Source: Eggerthellaceae bacterium
GTDB lineage: Bacteria; Actinomycetota; Coriobacteriia; Coriobacteriales; Eggerthellaceae
Direction: 5' to 3'
Assembly (NCBI GenBank): GCA_017459485.1
Contig: JAFUCW010000213.1
Span: 1 to 8,415 of the forward strand
Length of the DNA stretch: 8,415 bases
Position 1 is the stretch's first letter. Each line of letters begins with the position of its first letter. The notes under the pieces are model-generated. The model was not told the DNA's origin. It ran no database searches and was given only the letters and a program-made list of their open reading frames with translations. The translations under genes were made by a program, and so were the position numbers. Positions 1 through 5,846 of this stretch are shown piece by piece.

Positions 1-1
1 C

Positions 2-586
2 GTGAAATGCCGTCAGGTTCGCTTCCGTTACTGCGACGAGAACATGCCCGTGTTCCTCGATCTGTTCATCTTCGACTACGTGATCGATGCGGACCACACC
101 GTCTTCGACCGCATGCAGCAGGACAGGCGCCGGTTCATAGAATCGCTTGACTCCGACCCCGAACTCGAGTTTTGGGAGCAGGAGGATCGCTGCTACACGG
201 GCCAGGACGAAGAAGGAGGGTCCTTGCTGGCAGCGCACTTCAACGCAGCGGTCGAACAGGAGGGGGATGCGAGTGGGATAATCGCTCCTTCGCGCGACCA
301 GGCCAAAGGCGTCATGTGGGCAATCGACAACCTTGACAGTTTCGACGGCCTGGATTGGATTTCCTCGCTCGATGACGTGTGGCCGCTTCAGCGCGTCGAT
401 TTCGAGGGCATCCGCGTGAACGCGATGGCACATTTGGACGAGTACGTGGCCATGCACTACGGCGACTACTACACGCTTCCTAAGATGCTTGCTTCGGAGC
501 GCAACCACTTGGGACAGGCGCTCGAAGACCCTGCCGTTGCTCAGGCGCTTGGTGAAGCTGCCTCTTCGATGGAAGATGTCACATAG
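2..586 (+). CDS. LicD family protein, C-terminal part (5' end outside window)
   Basis: About 194 residues are visible and the frame is open to the left edge, so the GTG at base 2 should not be taken as the start. LicD proteins are nucleotidyltransferase-fold enzymes, usually about 260-290 residues, that transfer phosphocholine or similar phospho-groups to teichoic acids or surface glycans. The match rests on the C-terminal signature: a VDFEGIRV segment (visible residues 132-139) followed by a helix and YGDYYTLP (153-160), which resembles the typical LicD ending of a strand with 'FEG' and then 'YGD...LP'. Upstream, LFIFDYV (21-27) fits the LicD 'DIF..D' strand. The N-terminal catalytic Asp motif lies outside the window. 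The protein is acidic, with no signal peptide or membrane segment in the visible part, so it is probably cytoplasmic. The next gene is convergent. Family assignment is from motif memory; the exact substrate is unknown. Confidence 0.62.
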   Translation: MKCRQVRFRYCDENMPVFLDLFIFDYVIDADHTVFDRMQQDRRRFIESLDSDPELEFWEQEDRCYTGQDEEGGSLLAAHFNAAVEQEGDASGIIAPSRDQAKGVMWAIDNLDSFDGLDWISSLDDVWPLQRVDFEGIRVNAMAHLDEYVAMHYGDYYTLPKMLASERNHLGQALEDPAVAQALGEAASSMEDVT

Positions 587-622
587 CGAAGCTGCCATAT
601 AGCCCAAGCCATCCTTTTGTAG

Positions 623-658
623 AAGTCGCGCTGGCTTGCAGAAGCAGTTCGGCGACTT
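623..658. terminator. Hairpin between convergent genes, possible weak bidirectional terminator
   Basis: AAGTCGC (623-629) pairs with GCGACTT (652-658). Inside this, GCTT (634-637) pairs with AAGC (642-645), so the stretch can fold into one long interrupted stem. It lies in the 100-base gap between the convergent LicD-like gene and dtd, where a shared terminator is expected. There is no real T-tract on either side, so it is not a standard intrinsic terminator. Nothing else is evident in this gap. Confidence 0.3.
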
Positions 659-686
659 TATGCGTGCTTATGGCCGCAGGGTGCGG

Positions 687-1133
687 TTAGAGTTCGTTGG
701 TGTCGAGCACGATGGTGAACGGGCCGTTGTTCACCAGGTCGATGTCCATCATGGCGCCGAACATCCCACAGGCAACGTCCTCAACGTCGGCGCGGGCAAG
801 CTCCAGGAAGAATTCGTAGAGGCGCTTGGCTTCGGCAGGTGGCATGGCACCGGCAAACGAAGGCCTGTTTCCCTTCTTGCAGTCGGCGTAGAGTGTAAAC
901 TGCGACACGACCATCACGCTGCCGGCAACGTTGGCAAGCGGCAGGTTGGTCTTCCCGCTTTCGTCCTCGAAGATGCGCATCTTGCTGATCTTGCCCCACA
1001 GCTTTCGTGCGTCGTCTTCGGTGTCGCCGTGTCCCACGCCCAACAGGATGACAAATCCAAGCCCTATGCAACCATGCTCCTGCCCGTCGATGCTGACCCT
1101 CGCGTGCGAAACGCGCTGTATCACTGCTCTCAT
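687..1133 (-). CDS. dtd: D-aminoacyl-tRNA deacylase (Dtd)
   Basis: Dtd is a cytoplasmic homodimeric proofreading enzyme that hydrolyses D-amino acids (and glycine mischarged on tRNA-Ala) from tRNA. The 148-residue product has the usual family length and the standard N-terminus MRAVIQRV. Both signature motifs are present at the expected positions: SQFTLYAD (77-84) and the Gly-cisPro motif as NNGPFT (135-140), where GPVT is the common form, so Val is replaced by Phe at 139. The GCIGLGFVILLGV strand and GMFGAMM helix start are also typical. The start was set at the ATG ending at 1133: AAAGGAGG (1139-1146) sits five bases upstream, whereas the GTG six bases earlier overlaps that site. It lies 35 bases downstream of the GH25 gene on the same strand and probably shares its transcript, although the two functions are unrelated. 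Confidence 0.96.
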   Translation of the reverse strand: MRAVIQRVSHARVSIDGQEHGCIGLGFVILLGVGHGDTEDDARKLWGKISKMRIFEDESGKTNLPLANVAGSVMVVSQFTLYADCKKGNRPSFAGAMPPAEAKRLYEFFLELARADVEDVACGMFGAMMDIDLVNNGPFTIVLDTNEL

Positions 1134-1138
1134 GGGCA

Positions 1139-1146
1139 CCTCCTTT
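1139..1146 (-). promoter_or_regulatory. Ribosome binding site of dtd
   Basis: On the minus strand this reads AAAGGAGG, then TGCCC, then ATG at 1133. It is a near-perfect Shine-Dalgarno with a 5-base spacer. It decides for the ATG at 1133 over the in-frame GTG at 1139, which overlaps the site. Confidence 0.85.
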
Positions 1147-1168
1147 AATCTTTGCTACGTGGGCATTG

Positions 1169-2413
1169 CTAGTTACTTGTTTCTTGCGAGCCGCTGTCCG
1201 AAGTCTCGCTCGTTTCCGAGCTGCTTGCTGAAGACGATGCGCCTGAAGACGAGGCGGCGGAAGACGAGGCGCCGGAGCTTTCAGGGCTAGCCGAAGACGG
1301 ACTCGACGAGCTGGAGCTCGAAGCCGCAGGGGAAGAAGAGGACGAACTGGCCGACGAATTGGAGCTAGACGACGTCGAAGACGACCTGGAGCTGGACGAA
1401 GAACTTGACGAAGCCGCCTTGGCTGTCGTTTCGGCCACGTTCGACGCCAGCGATTTCTTGTACTTCGAGGCGTTCGGCCCGGTGACTGTGCGCATGTCTA
1501 GGTTCATGTCCACTTCCATGTTTATGCCGGACACGGTGCCGGTGCAGCTGTATTGCCAGATGACGTAGTCGCCGGAGTAGGAGGGCTGCTCGTTGTACTC
1601 TGCGTACCAGATGGGCCAAGTCTTCAGCTCGTCCACGTTGAGGTGGTCGAGGTCGTAGCTGTTTCCGTAGATCATGGCTTTGTAGCCGGCGTTCTCGATT
1701 TCCTTGCAGAATGCAATGGCTGCCTTGGTGGCGTCTTCGGGGGCAATGGAGGCGATGCGCGAATACATGCTGGGCCCTATGACCTCGTAGTCGAACACGA
1801 CAGGGTATTCCAGTTCCATCCCTTCAAGGGAGTCGATCATGTAGCGTGCTTCTTCTTCTGCTTCCTGCTCGTTGAGCGCTTGGGAGTAGAAGTACGCGCC
1901 GCACTCGATCCCTGCAGCACGGGCACCTGCGAGGTTTTGCTTGTAGGTTTCGTCCGCATAGATCTGCCCTTCGCTGCTGCCGCGGTAGCCTATGCGCACG
2001 AACGCAAACTCGATGCCGTCGGCGGCAACCGCCTTCCAGTCGATCTCTCCCTGGGTCTCCGAAACGTCGATGCCGGTCTTGTTGGGAGTCTCTTCCTTCG
2101 CGCTCGAAGACGATGGGCTGCTCGACGAAGCGCTCGCCGCCGAAGTGCTTGCCGACGCGCTTGCGCTGGAGGAACTGGCTGCTGCCGCAGAGGCGCTGGA
2201 AACGGATGCGGGGGAGTCCGACGACGAAGCGTCCAGCGATGTGCTTGCGGAAGAGTCCGTGCGCATGCTCGACGCAAAAGTGTAGGCGCCGAAAAAGGAA
2301 AGGAGGATAAGCGCTGCGGAGGCGATGACGCCCAGAATGGTCTTCGCCCGCCTGCTCGACGGCTGAGAAGTGCGCGAAGGTTCCTTTTTGGCGTGGGTGG
2401 CTCCCACCTGCAT
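1169..2413 (-). CDS. GH25 family muramidase (lysozyme) with N-terminal membrane anchor and Ser-rich arms
   Basis: GH25 enzymes cleave the beta-1,4 bond between N-acetylmuramic acid and N-acetylglucosamine in peptidoglycan. With the start used here the protein has 414 residues: a short basic cytoplasmic N-terminus, one membrane segment or uncleaved signal (about 25-47), a Ser/Ala-rich linker (about 51-105), the catalytic domain (about 112-312), and a Ser-rich C-terminal tail (about 333-414). Catalytic signatures are GIDVS (Asp116) and the VVFDYE strand (Asp208, Glu210), with VIWQYS (284-289) and VDMNLD (301-306) closing the barrel as in other GH25 members. The ATG at 2413 follows GGAAGGGGG directly; the GTG at 2407 has better spacing to that site, and a TTG at 2485 is open in frame but lacks a ribosome binding site. 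No choline-binding, SH3 or LysM repeats are present; the Ser-rich arms may span the wall. The dtd gene follows 35 bases downstream. The domain call is firm; the role (wall remodelling or defence) is inferred. Confidence 0.9.
   Translation of the reverse strand: MQVGATHAKKEPSRTSQPSSRRAKTILGVIASAALILLSFFGAYTFASSMRTDSSASTSLDASSSDSPASVSSASAAAASSSSASASASTSAASASSSSPSSSSAKEETPNKTGIDVSETQGEIDWKAVAADGIEFAFVRIGYRGSSEGQIYADETYKQNLAGARAAGIECGAYFYSQALNEQEAEEEARYMIDSLEGMELEYPVVFDYEVIGPSMYSRIASIAPEDATKAAIAFCKEIENAGYKAMIYGNSYDLDHLNVDELKTWPIWYAEYNEQPSYSGDYVIWQYSCTGTVSGINMEVDMNLDMRTVTGPNASKYKKSLASNVAETTAKAASSSSSSSSRSSSTSSSSNSSASSSSSSPAASSSSSSSPSSASPESSGASSSAASSSGASSSASSSETSETSDSGSQETSN
1230..1274. repeat. Three tandem 15-base repeats in the GH25 Ser-rich tail
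   Basis: GAAGACGA recurs at 1230, 1245 and 1260, each followed by a similar 7-base remainder (TGCGCCT, GGCGGCG, GGCGCCG). On the coding (minus) strand these encode a pentapeptide repeat (G/A)ASSS three times near the C-terminus. The frame is kept because the unit is 15 bases, so changes in copy number would lengthen or shorten the tail without a frameshift. Confidence 0.75.
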
Positions 2414-2546
2414 CCCCCTTCCAACGGCCGGTTTTCGTGTGCGCCTTCTGCCTGGGGAGGCGCACGGCATGGCTTTCTTGCGCAACGGCGCTCAAAGGCT
2501 GTTACATGCGCGACGGCCGCGCGATTCCGTGCTGAGCGTACAGAAT

Positions 2547-2552
2547 AGTATA
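2547..2552 (-). promoter_or_regulatory. Possible -10 box for the GH25-dtd transcript
   Basis: On the minus strand this reads TATACT, the best -10-like hexamer upstream of the GH25 gene in an otherwise GC-rich stretch. No TTGACA-like -35 is present at 16-18 bases; the hairpin at 2575-2591 lies there instead. A start near 2540 would give a leader of about 127 bases. Confidence 0.35.
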
Positions 2553-2574
2553 TCGTGCCCGTTGCGTTGGGCGG

Positions 2575-2591
2575 CGGCTCTCCGGGAGCCG
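2575..2591. repeat. Inverted repeat CGGCTC-N5-GAGCCG in the divergent intergenic region
   Basis: Perfect 6-base arms (2575-2580 and 2586-2591) flank TCCGG. There is no following T-tract, so it is not a terminator. It lies where the -35 of the minus-strand GH25 promoter would be and could be a protein binding site, but GC-rich short inverted repeats also arise by chance. Confidence 0.4.
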
Positions 2592-2704
2592 AGAACGCGC
2601 ACAAGGACGAATTTGCAGCACGCCAACAGCGGTTGTTCTGCCTTTGTGTTTTTGGCTCGATGGTTCTTATGCCATTCTTTCGGCTGAACGGCGCTGTTTT
2701 GCGC

Positions 2705-2710
2705 TACACT
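2705..2710 (+). promoter_or_regulatory. Possible -10 box (TACACT) for the EF-G-like gene
   Basis: TACACT is the nearest -10-like hexamer upstream of the start at 2807. The hexamer 17 bases upstream (2682-2687, GGCTGA) does not resemble a sigma-70 -35. Transcription from here would give a leader of about 90 bases that includes the hairpin at 2775-2802. Confidence 0.25.
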
Positions 2711-2774
2711 ACGGAGATAGCTTTTCATCGGCAGAATCGGTTCGCCCGCACGCAGCTCAAACATACTCGCGCGA

Positions 2775-2802
2775 ACCACCAGATCACACGAAAGTTGGTG
2801 GT
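2775..2802 (+). promoter_or_regulatory. Hairpin covering the ribosome binding region of the EF-G-like gene
   Basis: ACCACC (2775-2780) can pair with GGTGGT (2797-2802) across a 16-base loop. The GGTGG on the 3' arm is the only Shine-Dalgarno-like sequence before the ATG at 2807 (5-base spacing), so the fold would hide it. Whether it forms in the mRNA is inferred. Confidence 0.4.
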
Positions 2803-2806
2803 ATGT

Positions 2807-4876
2807 ATGGCTGCTCCTGCAACCGAACACGTTCGCAACATCGCCCTCGTCGGCCAAGACGGCGCCGGGAAGACTTCGCTGGCCGAGGCCATGCTGTTCG
2901 TCTCCGGCAAGACCCCGCGCATGGGCACCACGCACGACGGCAAGAGCTACCTGGACTACGACGACGAAGAGATTCGCCGCAAGTTCACCATTTCCACTTC
3001 GGTGGCGCCCATCCCCTACAAGGATTACAAGATCAACCTTCTTGACACCGCCGGGTCGCCCGACTTCATCGGCGACACCATCGCAACCATGTACGCTGCG
3101 GAGACCGCGCTGTTCGTGGTCGATGCCGTGGACGGACCGCAGGTCATGACCACCAAGCTGTGGAAAGAGGCCGGGAAAATGAAGATTTCCCGCGCCATCT
3201 TCATCAACCACATCGACCGCGAGCATGCCGACTTCGACAGCGCCATGGTCTCCCTGCAAGCGCGTTTCGGCAAGCGCGTCAGCCCGGTGACCATCCCGAT
3301 CGGGCAGGCCGAAGAGTTCAAGGGCGTCATCGACATCGTTCGTATGAAAGCCCGCTACTTCGGAGAGGCCGACACCGAAGAGCGCGTGGAGGACATTCCC
3401 GCCGACATGGCCGACCGTGCGAAGACGGCGCGCGAGCAGCTGGTGGACGCCGTGGCCGAAGCCGACGAAGAGCTTATGATGAAGTATCTGGACGGTGAAG
3501 AGCTGACCCAGGACGAGATCGAGAAGTGCATCCACGACTCGATCAACCAAGAACTGTTCGTCCCCGTGTACGTGGGCTCGACTATCATCAAGCAGGGCAT
3601 CCAGGGACTGATGGAAGACATTTCCACGTTCTTCCCGCATCCGCGCGAGCATGCCGCCTATGCCGTGACCAACGGCGACAAGGTGACCATCGACGAAACA
3701 GGCAGCCCCGCCGGGTTCGTGTTCAAGACCACGACCGACGCGTTCGTCGGACGCCTTTCCTACGTGAAGGTGCTCACCGGGTTCATGGAGCCTGGCCAGG
3801 ACGTTGTCAACTCCCGCACGGGTGACAAGGAGCGCATCGGCAAGCTGCTCGTCATGATGGGCAAGGAGTCCACCGAGGTGAAGTCTGCCAAGGCGGGCGA
3901 CATCATCGTCATTCCCAAGCTCGACAGCGCGCGCGTGGGAGACACGCTTTCCACCGACGGCAAGCTGGAGTTGGAGCCCATGGAGTTGCCCGAGCCCCTT
4001 TATGCCGTTGCCATCGAGGCGAAGGACAAGAAGGAAGAGGACAAGTTGGGCACCTTCCTTGCGCGTGCGGCCGACGCAGACCCCACGCTCAAGATCCAGC
4101 GCAGCGAGGAAACGCACCAGACGCTCATCTACGCTATGGGCGACGAGCAAGTGAACACCCTGCTCATCCGCTTGAAGGATTCCACGGGCGTGGAAGCGGA
4201 GCTCAAGCCCGTGCGTATCCCGTATCGCGAGACCATCCGCAAGACCGCAGAGGCGCAAGGCCGCCACAAGAAGCAGACCGGCGGCTCCGGCCAGTTCGGC
4301 GACTGCTGGCTGCGCCTTGAGCCCAATCCGGGCCTTGGCTACGAGTTCATCGACGAAATCAAAGGCGGCGCCATTCCCGGCGGCTTGATTCCTGCGGTGG
4401 ACAAAGGCGTGCAGGACGCCATGCTCGAGGGCTTCCTGGCGGGATATCCTATGGTGGACATCAAGTGCGCCTGCTACGACGGTTCCTACCATTCGGTTGA
4501 CTCCAACGAAATGGCGTTCAAGACGGCTGCCCGTATCGGATTCCGCGCTGCGTGCGAAAAGGCCGACCCCGTCATCCTAGAGCCCATGGCCGACATGCGC
4601 GTGACGGTAACCGAGGAATTCGCAGGTGCCGTGAGGGGCGACCTGCCTACGCGTCGCGGTCGCATCATGGGTTCTGAGTCGGGCGAAGAGCCGGGAGAGA
4701 CGGTTATCGTGGTGCGTGTGCCCTACGCAGAGATCGTTAACTACACGCGCGACCTGCGCTCTATGACACGCGGCAACGGCAGTTACTCTTACGAGCTCAA
4801 CGGCTACGAACAGGCTCCGGCAGACGTCCAGCAGAAGCTGGTGGAGGAATACCAGGCTTCCCGCAACCAGGGGTAA
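2807..4876 (+). CDS. EF-G-like GTPase (FusA2 / EF-G-2 type paralogue)
   Basis: This full-length 689-residue protein has the elongation factor G architecture: an N-terminal GTPase, domain II, and domains III-V. G motifs are present but altered. The P-loop is GQDGAGKTS (16-24) in place of AHIDAGKTT. G3 is DTAGS (80-84) in place of DTPGH, so the switch II His of canonical EF-G is Ser84. G4 is NHID (134-137) in place of NKxD. Domain IV is well conserved, including QTGGSGQFG and a GSYHSVDSNEMAF segment, so ribosome binding is plausible. These changes match the EF-G-like second paralogues of Thermus and actinobacteria, distinct from the housekeeping translocase normally located with rpsL, rpsG and tuf, none of which are nearby. 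The role of such paralogues is unsettled: altered translocation, stress or recycling have been considered. The start MAAPATEHVRNIALVG was chosen by alignment to the family N-terminus; the frame is open upstream to 2555 but has no better start. It is a single-gene unit ending in a strong terminator. Confidence 0.9.
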   Translation: MAAPATEHVRNIALVGQDGAGKTSLAEAMLFVSGKTPRMGTTHDGKSYLDYDDEEIRRKFTISTSVAPIPYKDYKINLLDTAGSPDFIGDTIATMYAAETALFVVDAVDGPQVMTTKLWKEAGKMKISRAIFINHIDREHADFDSAMVSLQARFGKRVSPVTIPIGQAEEFKGVIDIVRMKARYFGEADTEERVEDIPADMADRAKTAREQLVDAVAEADEELMMKYLDGEELTQDEIEKCIHDSINQELFVPVYVGSTIIKQGIQGLMEDISTFFPHPREHAAYAVTNGDKVTIDETGSPAGFVFKTTTDAFVGRLSYVKVLTGFMEPGQDVVNSRTGDKERIGKLLVMMGKESTEVKSAKAGDIIVIPKLDSARVGDTLSTDGKLELEPMELPEPLYAVAIEAKDKKEEDKLGTFLARAADADPTLKIQRSEETHQTLIYAMGDEQVNTLLIRLKDSTGVEAELKPVRIPYRETIRKTAEAQGRHKKQTGGSGQFGDCWLRLEPNPGLGYEFIDEIKGGAIPGGLIPAVDKGVQDAMLEGFLAGYPMVDIKCACYDGSYHSVDSNEMAFKTAARIGFRAACEKADPVILEPMADMRVTVTEEFAGAVRGDLPTRRGRIMGSESGEEPGETVIVVRVPYAEIVNYTRDLRSMTRGNGSYSYELNGYEQAPADVQQKLVEEYQASRNQG

Positions 4877-4886
4877 CGGCAACAGA

Positions 4887-4906
4887 CACCTAGGTGCAAT
4901 CGATTG
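4887..4906. repeat. Two abutting perfect 10-base palindromes
   Basis: CACCTAGGTG (4887-4896) is followed without a gap by CAATCGATTG (4897-4906). Each is a perfect palindrome. They lie between the EF-G-like stop codon and the terminator stem at 4911. Function is unknown; they could be protein binding sites or chance. Confidence 0.55.
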
Positions 4907-4910
4907 TTTC

Positions 4911-4938
4911 AGGCCCAGGCAACACGCCTGGGCCTTTC
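4911..4938 (+). terminator. Intrinsic terminator after the EF-G-like gene
   Basis: A perfect 10-base stem, AGGCCCAGGC (4911-4920) with GCCTGGGCCT (4926-4935), encloses the loop AACAC and runs into a short T-tract (CCTTTCC). It starts 34 bases after the stop at 4876. The T-run is short but the GC-rich stem is strong. It separates this unit from the downstream TetR operon. Confidence 0.85.
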
Positions 4939-5032
4939 CAGTGTGCCGATTGATGGTGCATCTTGCCCAATGGCGAACGAGTGCCAGGTGCGTATTCGTC
5001 ATTAGGCGTTGAGCCGGAGTCTTCGGCGGATA

Positions 5033-5071
5033 TTGACGTTTTGTCGATTCTGTTCATTGACGCGGTGTCAA
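5033..5071. promoter_or_regulatory. Candidate operator: two TTGAC-N5-GTC(A/G)A inverted repeats
   Basis: TTGAC-GTTTT-GTCGA lies at 5033-5047 and TTGAC-GCGGT-GTCAA at 5057-5071, with the same spacing between half-sites and centres 24 bases apart. The second is a perfect inverted repeat and overlaps the -35 of the promoter upstream of the TetR gene. A further TCATTGACG copy lies at 5102-5110, just before the ribosome binding site. Inference: autoregulatory binding sites for the adjacent TetR-type protein. Confidence 0.5.
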
Positions 5072-5085
5072 GCACTTTCTACGAT
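5057..5085 (+). promoter_or_regulatory. Sigma-70-type promoter of the TetR operon
   Basis: TTGACG (5057-5062), a 17-base spacer and TACGAT (5080-5085) form the best promoter in the window. Initiation near 5092 would leave a leader of about 31 bases before the TetR start at 5123. No comparable promoter was found in the gaps between the following genes, so it may drive the whole operon. Confidence 0.7.
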
Positions 5086-5122
5086 GAAGGGGTCTTTTGC
5101 CTCATTGACGAAAGAAGGGTGC

Positions 5123-5767
5123 ATGGCAGATACAGCTGCTCCAAACAGGGCATCCCGCGAACCTTTTGATGAGCCTGCGTCCACTCGCCGCGACGAATTT
5201 ATAGCCGTTGCGCGTGGGTTTTTCGAAGAGAAGGGGCTCGAGCGCACTCACATCAGCGACATCACCAAGTCGCTGGGAGTTACCCGTAGCCTTTTCTACC
5301 ATTACTTCCCCGACAAGGATGCGCTTGTCGAGGCCGTCCTCGACGACTACGTGGGCGACTTTGTGCAAATGACGCATTACTGGAACGAAGGGCGCGAGCG
5401 GGGAGACATCCGCGGGGCCCTGCAAGGCTGCATCGCCATACTGCGCCGTGGGATCTTCGACAAAGACCAGTTCCGCACCGATCTTGCCACCAACGAAAAC
5501 GCAAGCCTCTACATCAAGTTCGTGCACCGCGCCGCCGAGGCGTTGGGGCGCTATATCACTGAAACGACGGTGGTCGACTACGCAGCGCACCACCAGATCC
5601 ACATCGACCATGTGTACGAGACCTTCTACATGCTTATCGTCGGGATGATAGGGTTCATGCGCCGTTATCCGGATGCATCCGACGAATTGCTTGAGGACCT
5701 TGTTGCGCAGACTCTGCGCTTGGACATGAGCGAGACGTACGCCCGGCAAAGGCGGGGCGGAAAGTAA
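5123..5767 (+). CDS. TetR/AcrR family transcriptional regulator
   Basis: This is a 214-residue DNA-binding regulator of normal TetR length. An N-terminal arm of about 20 residues is followed by helix 1 (IAVARGFFEEKG, 27-38) and a helix-turn-helix (about 42-61) with the classic pattern ISDITKSLGVTRSLFYHYF and then DKDALVEAV. The remaining residues (about 75-200) are helical and divergent, as expected for the ligand-binding and dimer domain, so the ligand cannot be predicted. The ATG at 5123 was chosen because GAAGGG (5114-5119) precedes it and the TetR fold begins soon after; the earlier in-frame ATG at 5084 overlaps the -10 box of the promoter. The membrane protein gene follows 79 bases downstream with no terminator, which suggests local control of the reductase operon. 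The paired inverted repeats in its own promoter suggest autoregulation. Confidence 0.9.
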   Translation: MADTAAPNRASREPFDEPASTRRDEFIAVARGFFEEKGLERTHISDITKSLGVTRSLFYHYFPDKDALVEAVLDDYVGDFVQMTHYWNEGRERGDIRGALQGCIAILRRGIFDKDQFRTDLATNENASLYIKFVHRAAEALGRYITETTVVDYAAHHQIHIDHVYETFYMLIVGMIGFMRRYPDASDELLEDLVAQTLRLDMSETYARQRRGGK

Positions 5768-5846
5768 ACGAAAGGCGGGTACGAAGGCAGGAAGGGCAAG
5801 GCGTCGTCCAAGCCCAGCTGCATTCGCTAGAGTGAAAGGGGATTCC

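Larger units (their letters stand above)
2414..2806. other. Divergent intergenic region between the GH25 gene and the EF-G-like gene
   Basis: This 393-base stretch separates two divergent genes. I see no convincing protein gene: open frames across it are extensions of the flanking genes without ribosome binding sites. It contains the possible minus-strand -10 box (2547-2552), the GC-rich inverted repeat (2575-2591), a weak plus-strand TACACT box (2705-2710), and a hairpin over the ribosome binding region of the EF-G-like gene (2775-2802). No riboswitch or small RNA was recognised. Confidence 0.6.

Noticed and set aside
1230..1420. CRISPR-like or microsatellite array in the GAAGACGA-rich stretch
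   Set aside because: The repetition is explained by codons of a Ser/Ala-rich protein tail. There are only three 15-base units and no spacers of uniform length.
2414..2485. N-terminal extension of the GH25 protein to a TTG start at 2485
   Set aside because: No ribosome binding site precedes the TTG, and the extra 24 residues are Arg/Pro-rich shadow-like sequence. GGAAGGGGG lies directly before the ATG at 2413.
1553..2548. A 331-codon plus-strand open frame opposite the GH25 gene
   Set aside because: Its Val/Gly-rich and then Arg-rich sequence is what results from reading Ser/Ala-rich coding DNA on the other strand. GH25 catalytic motifs are clear on the minus strand.
2492..4492. A 666-codon open frame on the minus strand opposite the EF-G-like gene
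   Set aside because: Its sequence is a low-information Val/Leu/His/Gly-rich shadow of a highly conserved EF-G coding frame. High GC content removes stops on the opposite strand; no family features or start site were seen.
5009..5122. Longer TetR start at 5009 or at the ATG at 5084
   Set aside because: Both lie within or before the promoter elements (5057-5085) and lack ribosome binding sites. The ATG at 5123 has GAAGGG just upstream and gives normal TetR length.
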